The notes beneath the pieces are model-generated. The model worked only from the letters and a program-made list of their open reading frames with translations. It did not search any database and was not told the origin of the DNA. A program made the translations under genes and the position numbers. A stretch of DNA of 64,000 nucleotides, from contig NZ_JAHLKM010000004.1 of NCBI RefSeq assembly GCF_024449025.1, positions 112,523 to 176,522 of the forward strand, given 5' to 3'. This document shows, one piece after another, positions 8,607 through 17,126 of the stretch. Each line of letters begins with the position of its first letter. Positions within the stretch are counted from its first letter, which is position 1. The stretch comes from Natronomonas aquatica. GTDB taxonomy: Archaea; Halobacteriota; Halobacteria; Halobacteriales; Haloarculaceae.

Positions 8607-9602
8607 CTACGAGAGCCCAAACAGCGAAAGCGCCGCGAACATCGCGTCCCCGTAGGTCAACGCGAGGACGAGACCGACGAACATCGGGACGACGAACGGG
8701 ATCCCCGGCGTGATCCAGATCCGCTTTCGGTCCGGCTCCGAGACCACGGCCAACCCCGCCCGGAGTTCCGGTGGCGGCGTCCCGTAGGCGCCGTATTCCG
8801 ACAGGAAGGCCGCCGCACCCCACGGGTCGTCCTCAACCGGCTCCACACCGTCACTCCCCGGCGGGTCCTCCGCCCCGTCGTCGATCGAGCCGTCCCCAGG
8901 ATCGTTCGGCTCTACGGGAAGTGACTCCCGGTACCGGTCCGGGTCGGCGCGCAGCTCCGACAGCGTCGCCCCGCGCCACTGCAGGTACATCCGGAGTGCG
9001 TCGAGATCGAGCCCACGGCGGGTGAATCCCTCGGGTGTTTCGAGCAGTCGGCCGTATTCCTCGGAGAGCGAGTCGACGCCTGCGGGCCGGCCGATGAACA
9101 TCGCCGGCGTGATCTCGCCGCGGGGGAGGTTCCGTACCGCGAGTGCGAGCGGATACGCCAACCCCAGAAGGACCGTATTCGAGAGGATGGTAAACGAAAG
9201 CACGCCGAGCGGCGCGCTGTGGAGCGGGTACGCCGTCCCGAACACCTCATAGACCGGGTAGGTCGGGAAAAGCACGGCGAGCGTAATGATCGCCTTCGCG
9301 TCCGCCCCGCCGAAGCCGCCGATCCGCCAGAAGACGTATCCCAGCGGCGCGACGATGCCGATCGAGAAGGCGACCTGGACGGCAAAGAGCCGCCGCTGTA
9401 ACGCCGTCCCCCCGAGGATGCCGAAAAGGTCCCACGAAAGGGCGACCGCGCCGACGGCGAGAAGCGGCAGCCACGTTCGGTTCGGTACCCGTCGATCCTT
9501 CAGATCGCGGTAGGCGGCCCACGCGAAGGCGGGGACGGCGAGCAGGCGTAGCAGGTCGGGTCCTGTGGCGATTCCGAACAGCAGCGACGACACGTCCGAC
9601 AC
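8607..9602 (-). CDS. pibD: Prepilin/preflagellin peptidase (A24 family, PibD)
   Basis: A 331-residue polytopic aspartic protease that cleaves type III signal peptides of archaellins and pilins at the membrane. The two catalytic aspartates are visible: D33 in [13 protein letters not shown] and D101 in the GxGD-like FGGADAK. Hydrophobic segments flank both. Residues about 190-280 form a long hydrophilic, acidic insertion, and the last 50 residues hold two more membrane spans ([20 protein letters not shown]). Translation appears to start at a GTG. It is convergent with the RPA operon. Confidence 0.9.
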   Translation of the reverse strand: MSDVSSLLFGIATGPDLLRLLAVPAFAWAAYRDLKDRRVPNRTWLPLLAVGAVALSWDLFGILGGTALQRRLFAVQVAFSIGIVAPLGYVFWRIGGFGGADAKAIITLAVLFPTYPVYEVFGTAYPLHSAPLGVLSFTILSNTVLLGLAYPLALAVRNLPRGEITPAMFIGRPAGVDSLSEEYGRLLETPEGFTRRGLDLDALRMYLQWRGATLSELRADPDRYRESLPVEPNDPGDGSIDDGAEDPPGSDGVEPVEDDPWGAAAFLSEYGAYGTPPPELRAGLAVVSEPDRKRIWITPGIPFVVPMFVGLVLALTYGDAMFAALSLFGLS

Positions 9603-9772
9603 TGCGTTCAGGTTCCTTATAAACGCCCGGCATCGCTCACCGGTTGATCGGCCCCGACGGATCGCCTCCGGCGACAGCGACAGCGGCGATTACGGAAAAC
9701 GCGAAGAAAATCTCACACGACGGGAAGTGGCTCGCGACGCCGTCCGTTCTGGGGCCGTTTCGGCGCCGTATG

Positions 9773-10162
9773 TTATATGACGCGGTTCTGGAGGTAATCC
9801 AGGTGTTTGGCGTTGTAGACGATCTGGACCTCTTCGGCGGCCGGGCTGCCGATACAGGTCAGCCGGACCATCTTCTCTTCGACCTCCTCGTCGGAGAGGA
9901 TCTGCTGCATGTCCATGTCGATCTCGCCTTCCGTGACGATGGCCGCACAGTTCGCACAGGCGCCGGCCCGACACGAGAAGGGCCAGTCGTAGCCCTGTGC
10001 CTCGGCGGCTTCGAGGATGTACTCGCCCTCCGCGACGTCGAGGGTCCCGTAGTCCTCGTCGCCGAGGCCCTCATCGGCCGCCTTCTCGAAGAGATCGTCG
10101 TCTTCCATCTCCCAGCCGTGATCGTCCAGCACTTCGTAGTTGAGGTATTCTACTGTTGGCAT
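9773..10162 (-). CDS. Plant-type 2Fe-2S ferredoxin (halophilic)
   Basis: A 129-residue [2Fe-2S] ferredoxin, a soluble electron carrier for 2-oxoacid oxidoreductases and related enzymes. Three clustered ligands appear in CRAGACANC (C-x4-C-x2-C), with the fourth in RLTCIGSP about 30 residues on. The N-terminal acidic insertion ([21 protein letters not shown]) is the hallmark of halophilic ferredoxins. I took the ATG at 10162 instead of the in-frame GTG just before it. It is divergent from hisA. Confidence 0.95.
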   Translation of the reverse strand: MPTVEYLNYEVLDDHGWEMEDDDLFEKAADEGLGDEDYGTLDVAEGEYILEAAEAQGYDWPFSCRAGACANCAAIVTEGEIDMDMQQILSDEEVEEKMVRLTCIGSPAAEEVQIVYNAKHLDYLQNRVI

Positions 10163-10285
10163 CACTATGTTGATTCACGCCCCGGTATGTTGAAGTTTGC
10201 TGTTGCTCCCAATTGCTCCGAAGAACATCGGGATCGCCGACGGCCGACAGACATGCTTTTTTGTTCCCGCGATGTCCGTCCGGAC

Positions 10286-11002
10286 ATGTTCCCGACTTTC
10301 GAGGCCATACCTGCCGTCGATATGCAGGACGGACACGTCGTCCAACTGGTCGGCGGTCGGCGCGGGACCGGAACGGAGTACGGCGATCCGGTCACGGCGG
10401 CCCGGCGGTGGGTCGACGCCGGCGCGGAGACGCTCCATCTCGTCGACCTCGACGGTGCCTTCGAGGGCGAACGCGCCAACGCCGACGCCGTCGAGGCGAT
10501 CGTCGAGGCGGTCGACGTCGACGTCCAGCTCGGCGGCGGGATCCGGACCGTCCCGGACGCCACGCGGCTTCTGGAGGCGGGTATCGACCGCGTCATCCTG
10601 GGTACGGCGGCCGTCGAGACCCCCGAGATCGTCGGCGAGATCAGCGAGCGGTTCCCCGACAGCGTGATGGTGAGCCTCGACGCCAAGGACGGAGAGGTCG
10701 TCGTCTCGGGCTGGACCGAGGGGACGGGTCTCGATCCTGCCGAGGCGGCTGCCCGCTATGAATCCGAGGGCGCGGGGGCGATCCTCTTTACCGACGTCGA
10801 CGTCGAGGGCCAGCTTTCGGGGATCCGCCGTGAACCCCTCGAAGGTGTCGTCGAAGCCGTCGACATCCCGGTCGTCGCCAGCGGTGGCGTCGCGACGCTC
10901 GAGGACGTCCGGACGCTCGAGGAGGCCGGCGCCGCGGCCGTCGTCATCGGGACCGCCCTCTACGAGGGCCGGTTCACGCTCGAGGAAGCGATGGCGGTCT
11001 GA
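10286..11002 (+). CDS. hisA: ProFAR isomerase HisA
   Basis: A 238-residue (beta-alpha)8 barrel that converts ProFAR to PRFAR in histidine biosynthesis. The catalytic Asp is in FEAIPAVDMQDG and the second in ILFTDVDVEGQ. Phosphate-binding loops are QLGGGIRT and VVASGGVATLEDV, and HLVDLDGAF is the usual internal strand. Length is exactly typical. The inverted repeat ATGTCCG-TC-CGGACAT (10272-10287) runs into the start codon. Monocistronic; no other his genes in the window. Confidence 0.95.
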   Translation: MFPTFEAIPAVDMQDGHVVQLVGGRRGTGTEYGDPVTAARRWVDAGAETLHLVDLDGAFEGERANADAVEAIVEAVDVDVQLGGGIRTVPDATRLLEAGIDRVILGTAAVETPEIVGEISERFPDSVMVSLDAKDGEVVVSGWTEGTGLDPAEAAARYESEGAGAILFTDVDVEGQLSGIRREPLEGVVEAVDIPVVASGGVATLEDVRTLEEAGAAAVVIGTALYEGRFTLEEAMAV

Positions 11003-11140
11003 CCCGTTTCGGACCCCGATCCACGGGCGTCACCGTCCTCAACGCCCGAGACGACCGCGATCCCGAGACGCCCGGGACGGTAACCGGCCTCCGGATACGG
11101 CGACGGTCCCGACCTTACCGTCGGTGTGGGATGGGGCCGT

Positions 11141-11554
11141 TCACCGACGCTCGCGAACGACGCTCACGGCGAATACGGCCGTGATGATCGCGAACGCCGA
11201 AAGCGAGAGGTTCGGGATCGAAAGCATGCCGAACAGCTCGAACTGGACGTTCCCACAGCCGCCGACCGAACAGGACGAGGCGGGCGTCAACTGGATCACG
11301 GAGTGATACGCCGCGACGAGGCCGCCCCCGACCGAGAGCGGGAGGGCGGTCCGCCAGACAGCGAGGCGGTCCTCGTAGGCGGCGACGGCGAAGACGACCA
11401 CCAGCGGATACATCGCGATCCGCTGGATCCAGCAGAGATCACAGGGATATAGCCCCATCACTTCGCTGAAATAGAGGCTTCCGCCGGTCGCGACCGACGC
11501 GATGAGCGCACAGACGAGCAGTATCGAACGGGTTTCTGTGAGTGAGTGCTTCAT
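11141..11554 (-). CDS. dsbB: Disulfide bond formation protein DsbB
   Basis: A 137-residue four-span membrane protein. The first redox pair sits in YPCDLCWIQR near residue 37, the usual CxxC plus the quinone-proximal WIQR. The second pair (SSCSVGGCG) lies in the next extracytoplasmic loop. DsbB passes electrons from exported thiol oxidants to the quinone pool, supporting disulfide formation outside the cell. No dsbA-like partner is adjacent; a TlpA-like protein is encoded at 37.1 kb. Confidence 0.92.
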   Translation of the reverse strand: MKHSLTETRSILLVCALIASVATGGSLYFSEVMGLYPCDLCWIQRIAMYPLVVVFAVAAYEDRLAVWRTALPLSVGGGLVAAYHSVIQLTPASSCSVGGCGNVQFELFGMLSIPNLSLSAFAIITAVFAVSVVRERR

Positions 11555-11671
11555 GGACGCTCAGGTGGGTTCGGGGGCACCGCGGGCTCGTCTCTACACT
11601 GTCGGGCAGCCGGATTAACGGTTCGGGAGAGATACGTAGTTTTACCGCCCCCCGTGCCGTACGGTGGGTCG

Positions 11672-12829
11672 ATGAGCGAGACAGTCGCAGTCATCGGCGG
11701 GTCGATGACGAAGTTCGGACAGCGCGAGGCGTGGATCCGCGAGTTACTCGCCGATGCCGGCGAGGCGTGTCTGGACGACGCCGGCGTCCCGTCGGACGCC
11801 GTCGAGCACCTGTACGTCTCGAACATGGCCAGCGGGGAGTTCGAGGGCCAGACAGGGGTCATGAACGCCCTCGCTCACGATCTGGGTCTGCTTCCCGCCT
11901 ACAGCCAGCGGGTCGACCAGACCAGCGCCAGCGGCGGGGCGGGGATCTACGCCGCCTGGCAGTCGGTCGCCTCCGGCGCGAGCGAGATGACGCTGCTGGT
12001 CGGCGGCGAGAAGATGACGCACCGTTCGACCGCCGAATCGACCGACATCATCGCGTCGATTACCCACCCCGCGGAATACAAACACGGGGTGACGCTGCCC
12101 TCCTTTGCGGGGCTGACCGCCCGTCTGTACCTCGATCGGTTCGACGCCCCTCGCGAGAGCCTGGCGCGGGTCGCGGTCAAGAACCACGAGAACGGGACGC
12201 GAAACCGGAAGGCCCAGTTCCAAAAGGAGATCACCGTCGAGGAGGCCCTGGAGAGCCCGATCATCGCCGATCCGCTCCGGCTGTACGACTTCTGTCCGGT
12301 CACGGACGGCAGCGCGGCGCTTCTGTTCTGCCCGCTCGAAGTCGCCGAGGAGTACGCCGACGACTACGCGGTCGTGTCGGGGGTCGGTGGCGCGACCGAC
12401 ACCCACGTCGTCCACGAGCGCGAGGACCCCACGACGATGGGCGGGGTCGTCGACAGCAGCGAGGAAGCCTACGAAATGGCCGGAATCGGCCCGGACGACG
12501 TCGACGTCGCGGAACTGCACGATATGTTCACGATCCTCGAGTTCCTCCAGATGGAGGCGCTCGGGTTCGCCGAGAAGGGCCACGCGTGGGAACACGCCAT
12601 GGACGGCCGGACGAAACTCGACGGCGATCGGCCGATCAACCCCTCCGGTGGGCTGAAATCCAAGGGTCACCCCCTCGGCGCGAGCGGTGTCGCACAGGCC
12701 TACGAGATCTACGAACAGTTGGTCGGGGAAGCTGGCGACCGGCAGGTGCCGGCTGAGACCGGCCTGGCCTGCAACGTCGGCGGGTTCGGCAACTGCGTGA
12801 CGACGGCGATCTTCGAGGCAAACCGATGA
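11672..12829 (+). CDS. Thiolase-superfamily protein with Ser in place of the nucleophilic Cys
   Basis: A 385-residue thiolase/SCP-x-like protein. The fold is clear: GGSMTKFGQRE at the start, NPSGGLKSKGHPLGASG with the catalytic His near residue 330, and the late CNVGGFGN. The nucleophile region, usually A-C-A-S-G-G, reads T-S-A-S-G-G with S85 at the cysteine position. Claisen/thiolysis chemistry by the normal covalent intermediate is therefore doubtful. It overlaps the next ORF, an OB-fold DUF35-like protein, by four bases, the arrangement seen for archaeal acyl-transfer complexes. Possible roles are a structural subunit, a different acyl chemistry, or a CoA-binding scaffold. Confidence 0.85.
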   Translation: MSETVAVIGGSMTKFGQREAWIRELLADAGEACLDDAGVPSDAVEHLYVSNMASGEFEGQTGVMNALAHDLGLLPAYSQRVDQTSASGGAGIYAAWQSVASGASEMTLLVGGEKMTHRSTAESTDIIASITHPAEYKHGVTLPSFAGLTARLYLDRFDAPRESLARVAVKNHENGTRNRKAQFQKEITVEEALESPIIADPLRLYDFCPVTDGSAALLFCPLEVAEEYADDYAVVSGVGGATDTHVVHEREDPTTMGGVVDSSEEAYEMAGIGPDDVDVAELHDMFTILEFLQMEALGFAEKGHAWEHAMDGRTKLDGDRPINPSGGLKSKGHPLGASGVAQAYEIYEQLVGEAGDRQVPAETGLACNVGGFGNCVTTAIFEANR

Positions 12830-13212
12830 CCACGACAAGGACAAGGACAATGACCATGGAAGCCTACCGCTACGAGGACGGATCGATCAGCTACCCGGGA
12901 CACCCACGGGGTCGAAGCGGCGACGAGCCGGTCGAGGCGATCGACCTCAGCGAGTACACCGGCGAGGTAGTGACCTGGACGACGAGCACGGCGACGCCGC
13001 CCGGAGTCCGGGAGCCGAACACCCTGGCGATCGTCGAGTTCGAAGTCAAGGGGACGGCCGTTCGGGCGCTGGCTCAGACCACGACCGACGACGTCGAGAT
13101 CGGGACGACCGTCACCCCGGTCTACGTCGAAGAACTCCGCGAACCCGGCGTCGGGCTCAAGGACGCCGACGGCCCCCAGGAGTGGGACGGCTATCGGTTC
13201 GAGCCGGTCTGA
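12826..13212 (+). CDS. DUF35-type OB-fold protein lacking the zinc ribbon
   Basis: A 128-residue partner of the preceding thiolase. The C-terminal two thirds match the OB fold of DUF35 proteins (GEVVTWTTSTATPPGV, NTLAIVEFEVKG, TVTPVYVEELREPG). The usual N-terminal rubredoxin-like zinc ribbon has no cysteines at all; the segment reads YEDGSISYPGHPRGRSG. In archaeal thiolase/HMG-CoA synthase assemblies DUF35 proteins bridge the enzymes and bind CoA. Translation is coupled by an ATGA overlap at 12826-12829. Internal ATGs at 12850 and 12856 are alternative starts because the first residues are a low-complexity TTRTRT run. Confidence 0.8.
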   Translation: MTTTRTRTMTMEAYRYEDGSISYPGHPRGRSGDEPVEAIDLSEYTGEVVTWTTSTATPPGVREPNTLAIVEFEVKGTAVRALAQTTTDDVEIGTTVTPVYVEELREPGVGLKDADGPQEWDGYRFEPV

Positions 13213-13342
13213 TCCGGTCGCGGTCCCGTCTGCCATCCGGCTTTTCGTGAATCGGCCTGCCGGTCCGCCCCCGACTCGGTGGTGTGTGGGCGCGTGGCAC
13301 TTCCACGGGGAGATTATTATCGGCGCCCCCGTCAGACCCCCC

Positions 13343-14770
13343 ATGGACGAAGTCGACTTTCTGGTCATCGGCTCCGGGTCCGGCCTCGACGTCGCCAACG
13401 CCGCCGCAAACCGCGGACAGTCGGTCGCGGTCGTCGAGAAGGGCCCGCTCGGCGGCACGTGTCTCAACCGCGGCTGTATCCCCTCGAAGAGACTGCTCTA
13501 TCACGCGGACGTCTTCGAGACGATCGAACGCGCCGACGCGTTCCACATCGACGCCGGGGTGACCGACGTCGACTTTTCCGCGATCGTTCGGGAAGTCAAC
13601 GAGGAGGTCGCCGCCGACGCCGAATCCATCCGCCGTGGACTGCGCTCCTCGCCGGACCACGCCCTCTACGAGGGGGAGGGTCGGTTCGTCGACGAGCGGA
13701 CCGTCGAGATCGCCAGCGGCCCGGACGAAGGCGAGACGGTCTACGCCGAGACGGTCCTCGTCGCCGCCGGGACCCGCCCGTCGATCCCGGACATCGACGG
13801 GATCGACGACGCTGAGTACCTGACTAGCACCGAAGCGCTGCAACTAGAGACGCCGCCCGATCACCTCGTCATCGTCGGTGGCGGCTACATCGCGGCCGAA
13901 CTGGGCCATTTCTTCGGGACCTTCGGCAGCGACGTGACCATCATCGGGCGTCGGCCGAACCTGCTTCCGGACGCCGACGCGGAGGTGGCCGAGGCGTTCA
14001 CCGAACGGTACGCCGACCGTTTCACCGTCCACACCGGCCACGCGGCGACGTCCGTCTCGGCGGCCGGCGGAACGATCACGGTCGAAGCACGACCCTACGA
14101 GTACGACGACGGCGGCGACGTCCTCGATGCAGACGCCGTGACCGTGACGGGCGATGAACTGCTGATCGCCGCCGGACGCAGGCCCAACACGGACCTCCTC
14201 GATCCCGAGGCGGCGGGGATCGAGACGGACGACCGCGGGTTCGTCGAGACCGACGAGTACCTCCGGACGACCGCCGAGGGGGTGTGGGCGCTCGGCGACA
14301 TCGTCGGCGAGTACCTGTTGAAACACAGCGCCAACCACGAGGCGGGGGCCGTCGCCCGGAACCTCTTCGGTGACGAACTCCAGCCCGTCGATTACACGGC
14401 GATGCCCTTCGCCGTCTTCGCCTCTCCGGAGGTCGCCGGCGTCGGCGCGACCGAGGGGGAACTCCGGGCGGCCGGCCGCGAGTACGCCACCCGGACCTAC
14501 CGGTACGACGAGACGGCCCGCGGGGACGCGATGCGGGCCGACGGGTTCCTGAAGGCGATCATCGACCTCGACGGGGAGATCCTCGGCTGTCACATCCTCG
14601 GGCCCGAGGCTTCGAACCTCATCCAGGAGGTCGTCGTGGCGATGACGGCCGGTTCGGGGACCGTCCGGGACATCCGCGAGTCCGTCCACATCCACCCCGC
14701 GCTCTCGGAGGTCGTCCAGCGCGCCTTCTCGGGGCAGTTCACCCGCGGCGACGGCGGCCACTCGCACTGA
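13343..14770 (+). CDS. Pyridine nucleotide-disulfide oxidoreductase
   Basis: A 475-residue FAD flavoprotein of the glutathione reductase/dihydrolipoamide dehydrogenase family. The FAD motif (FLVIGSGSG), redox-active CLNRGC, NAD(P) motif (VIVGGGYIAAE), second FAD motif (GVWALGDIVG) and C-terminal HIHPALSE with the catalytic His-Glu pair are all present. No lipoyl-dehydrogenase complex genes adjoin. The CLNRGCIPSK context resembles mycothione reductase and the haloarchaeal bis-gamma-glutamylcystine reductase, so a low-molecular-weight thiol reductase is a good candidate. A general dihydrolipoamide dehydrogenase is the alternative. I chose the ATG at 13343, immediately before the FAD motif. Confidence 0.85.
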   Translation: MDEVDFLVIGSGSGLDVANAAANRGQSVAVVEKGPLGGTCLNRGCIPSKRLLYHADVFETIERADAFHIDAGVTDVDFSAIVREVNEEVAADAESIRRGLRSSPDHALYEGEGRFVDERTVEIASGPDEGETVYAETVLVAAGTRPSIPDIDGIDDAEYLTSTEALQLETPPDHLVIVGGGYIAAELGHFFGTFGSDVTIIGRRPNLLPDADAEVAEAFTERYADRFTVHTGHAATSVSAAGGTITVEARPYEYDDGGDVLDADAVTVTGDELLIAAGRRPNTDLLDPEAAGIETDDRGFVETDEYLRTTAEGVWALGDIVGEYLLKHSANHEAGAVARNLFGDELQPVDYTAMPFAVFASPEVAGVGATEGELRAAGREYATRTYRYDETARGDAMRADGFLKAIIDLDGEILGCHILGPEASNLIQEVVVAMTAGSGTVRDIRESVHIHPALSEVVQRAFSGQFTRGDGGHSH

Positions 14771-14842
14771 TCCGGATCCCGGGGCTGTCGCTGCTTTTGA
14801 CCCGACGGCCGTGTTTATGATCCTCCTCTACCGTATGCGAGT

Positions 14843-15325
14843 ATGTCCCGTTCGTCGCTCTCGAAGTACTGGCATCGGTTCTACGGGGAGCTGCGGGCCG
14901 CCTTCCGGGAGGAGCACACCCCCCACGAGGTCGCCGGTAGCTTCTCGATCGGGATGTTCGTCGTCGTGCTCCCGTCTATGGGACTCGGTCTCCTGCTCTT
15001 TTTGTACCTTTCGCGGGTCTCCGAACGGATCAGCCGCATTGCGATCTTCTCTACGGCGCTCGTCGTCAACCCGCTCGTGAAGGCGCCGATGTACGTCGCC
15101 GCCTTCTGGATCGGGGTGTGGGCCTTCGGGCCGGTCGGCGACGCCCCGGGCGGCAGTCTCGCCGACGCGATCGCGGTCGCCGTCCGGATGGTCTCGGGGT
15201 TCGTCGTGCTCGGGCTCGTCCTCGCTGCGCTCGGGTACGTCGTCGTCTACCTCCTGGTGACGGAGTACCGGAAACGGGACATCGAACTCGTCGAGGAGGT
15301 CGTCGACGACGATCTCATCGAGTAG
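14843..15325 (+). CDS. DUF2062 membrane protein
   Basis: A 160-residue membrane protein with three or four spans. The DUF2062 pattern is visible: a cytoplasmic HTPHEVAGSFSIGMFV start, then LPSMGLGLLLFLYLS, NPLVKAPMYVAAFWIG with the conserved Asn-Pro, and a final span before an acidic tail. The family is widespread and functionally unassigned. It lies 72 bases after the disulfide reductase and is probably transcribed separately. Confidence 0.8.
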   Translation: MSRSSLSKYWHRFYGELRAAFREEHTPHEVAGSFSIGMFVVVLPSMGLGLLLFLYLSRVSERISRIAIFSTALVVNPLVKAPMYVAAFWIGVWAFGPVGDAPGGSLADAIAVAVRMVSGFVVLGLVLAALGYVVVYLLVTEYRKRDIELVEEVVDDDLIE

Positions 15326-15407
15326 CGGTCAGTGCGGGGCTCCGGCCGGTGACCCGGCCGTCATTTCGATACGGTACGTCATCGAAGACCATGGCGGTGA
15401 TCCGTCC

Positions 15408-15627
15408 GTGGAACGCGACGTCGGCGGCTACGACCGGATCGGACGGTTCGTGATCGGCGCAGTTCTGCCGGTGACTGGCGCGACGCGGACGTGTCCCATC
15501 CACCATGTGCTGGGAACCGACACTTTCCGATCCGGGCGCAACCGACGCCGACACCGACACCGACACCGACGCTGGTACCGCCCCAGCTACAACTGTGGCA
15601 AGGAACCGAAAGGCGACGCGCGGCTAG
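15408..15627 (+). pseudogene. Degenerate DUF2892 (YgaP-type) membrane protein remnant
   Basis: The frame from 15408 encodes ERDVGGYDRIGRFVIGAV, the typical start of DUF2892 proteins. It then jumps almost at once to VTGATRTCPIHHVLGTDTF, the typical end of the family, so one whole transmembrane stretch is missing. After TDTF a frame change is needed to read the acidic tail GATDADTDTDTDAG and the stop at 15625. A (CGACAC)n-like run at 15547-15573 lies in that tail. An internal deletion plus a frameshift makes this a decaying gene. The call is inferred from motif order, not from alignment. Confidence 0.45.
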
Positions 15628-17027
15628 TTCGGGTAGGTCCGCGGCTCGGCGTTTGCGGTCGTCTCGCCCGAGGGGGCGAGTTCCCCGTACCCCTCCTCGG
15701 CGTACAGCGTGTCGTCCCCGTAGACCACCGTCCCGCGGACGACGGTCATCGTCGGCTTGCCGACGAACTGCTCGCCGTTGAACGGGGTCGTCTTGCTTTT
15801 CGAGTGCAGCGTCTCCTTCCGGCCGACCCACTCGGCGTCGGGGTCGACGACGGTGAAGTCGGCGTCGGTGCCGACCTGCAGCGAGCCCTTCCGTGGATAC
15901 AGTCCCCAGATCTCTGCCGGGCGCGTACTGTGCATGTAGGCCCACTGCTCGATCGGGAGCCGCCCCTCCGAGACGAACGTCGCCATCGAGCCGACCTCCG
16001 ATTCGAGCCCGACGAACCCGGAGATGCTTTCCCAGGTGTTCCCGAAGGGCTCTTCGACGTTCTTCTCCTCGTCGGTGTGCGGGGCGTGGTCGGTCGCGAT
16101 ACAGTCGACGCCGCCGCCGCGGATACCGGCCTCCCAGAGCCGTTCGCGTTCCTCGGCGTCGCGGATCGGCGGCTGGACGCGCGCGACGTTCCCTTTCTCG
16201 TTCATGACCTCTTCGGTGAACCACAGGTAGTGCGGGCAGGTCTCGGCGGTGACGTCGACGCCGTCGGCCTTCCCCTCGGCGACGAGTTCCGCGCCCGTGC
16301 CCGAGGAAACATGGAACATATGGACCGGCGCGTCGGCGTGATCCGCAAGCAGGATGATCCGCGAGACCGCCTCGGCTTCGGCGACGACCGGCCGAGAGCG
16401 GGCGTGGTCGATCGGATCGTCCCGTCCCTCCCGTTTGAACTGTGCCTCCCAGTGTGAGAGGATCTCGTCGTTCTCTTCGTGGAAGCCGATCCGCTTGCCA
16501 ACGCCGGCCGCCGCCTCCATGGCCGCGTACAGTTCGCCGTCGTCGGGCGGTTCGATCTCGCCGAACGTCGTCCCCAGAAAGACCTTGAATCCGGGGACGC
16601 CGGCCGCCGCGAGCGGTTCGACCTGATCGTAGTTCTCGGAGGTCAACACCGCATACGACTGGAAATCGACGTGGGCGTCGTCGTCGGCGATGTCGTAGGC
16701 CTGCCGGACCGTCTCGGGAGAGTCGATTATCGGGTCGGTGTTGGGCATCGCGATGACCGTGGTGACGCCCCCGGCCGCCGCGGCGGCCGTCGCGCTCGAC
16801 CAGTCCTCCTTGTACTCGTAGCCCGGCGACCGGGCGTGGATGTGAGCGTCGATGACGCCGGGGAGGAGATACTGCCCGTCCAGATCGACGACGCGGTCGG
16901 CCCCGCCGAGTTCGGAGGGGGCGCCGATCGCCGCGATAGTGCCGTCTTTCACCCCGACCGAGACGCCGGACTGGACGCCGTCCGGCGTCACGACGCGTCC
17001 GTTTTCGAACGTGCTGTCGAATCCCAT
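15624..17027 (-). CDS. Amidohydrolase, allantoinase/hydantoinase type
   Basis: A 467-residue cyclic amidohydrolase of the dihydroorotase/allantoinase superfamily. Metal ligands appear in DAHIHARSPG, the carbamylated-lysine motif in GFKVFLGT, further histidines in GFHEENDEIL and VHMFHVSSG, the TAETCPHYL motif, and the final Asp in ATDHAPHTDEE. TCPHYLWFTEE and the HEEN element favour allantoinase or a hydantoinase over pyrimidine-pathway dihydroorotase. No other purine-catabolism or pyrimidine gene is adjacent, so the substrate remains open. Its 3' end overlaps that of the DUF2892 remnant. Confidence 0.8.
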   Translation of the reverse strand: MGFDSTFENGRVVTPDGVQSGVSVGVKDGTIAAIGAPSELGGADRVVDLDGQYLLPGVIDAHIHARSPGYEYKEDWSSATAAAAAGGVTTVIAMPNTDPIIDSPETVRQAYDIADDDAHVDFQSYAVLTSENYDQVEPLAAAGVPGFKVFLGTTFGEIEPPDDGELYAAMEAAAGVGKRIGFHEENDEILSHWEAQFKREGRDDPIDHARSRPVVAEAEAVSRIILLADHADAPVHMFHVSSGTGAELVAEGKADGVDVTAETCPHYLWFTEEVMNEKGNVARVQPPIRDAEERERLWEAGIRGGGVDCIATDHAPHTDEEKNVEEPFGNTWESISGFVGLESEVGSMATFVSEGRLPIEQWAYMHSTRPAEIWGLYPRKGSLQVGTDADFTVVDPDAEWVGRKETLHSKSKTTPFNGEQFVGKPTMTVVRGTVVYGDDTLYAEEGYGELAPSGETTANAEPRTYPN

Positions 17028-17126
17028 ACCGGGACATCACCGCCGGCGTAGATGTATGTTGGGGGGTCGCCCTCTCCGCATTCTTGTCTTCCGGCGACGG
17101 CGGGATCGTTCTCCGGCACAGAACCG

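Noticed and set aside
10281..10292. CGGACATGTTCC near hisA, resembling the island palindrome
   Set aside because: It overlaps the start codon instead of lying about 38 bases upstream, and hisA has no link to the regulon.
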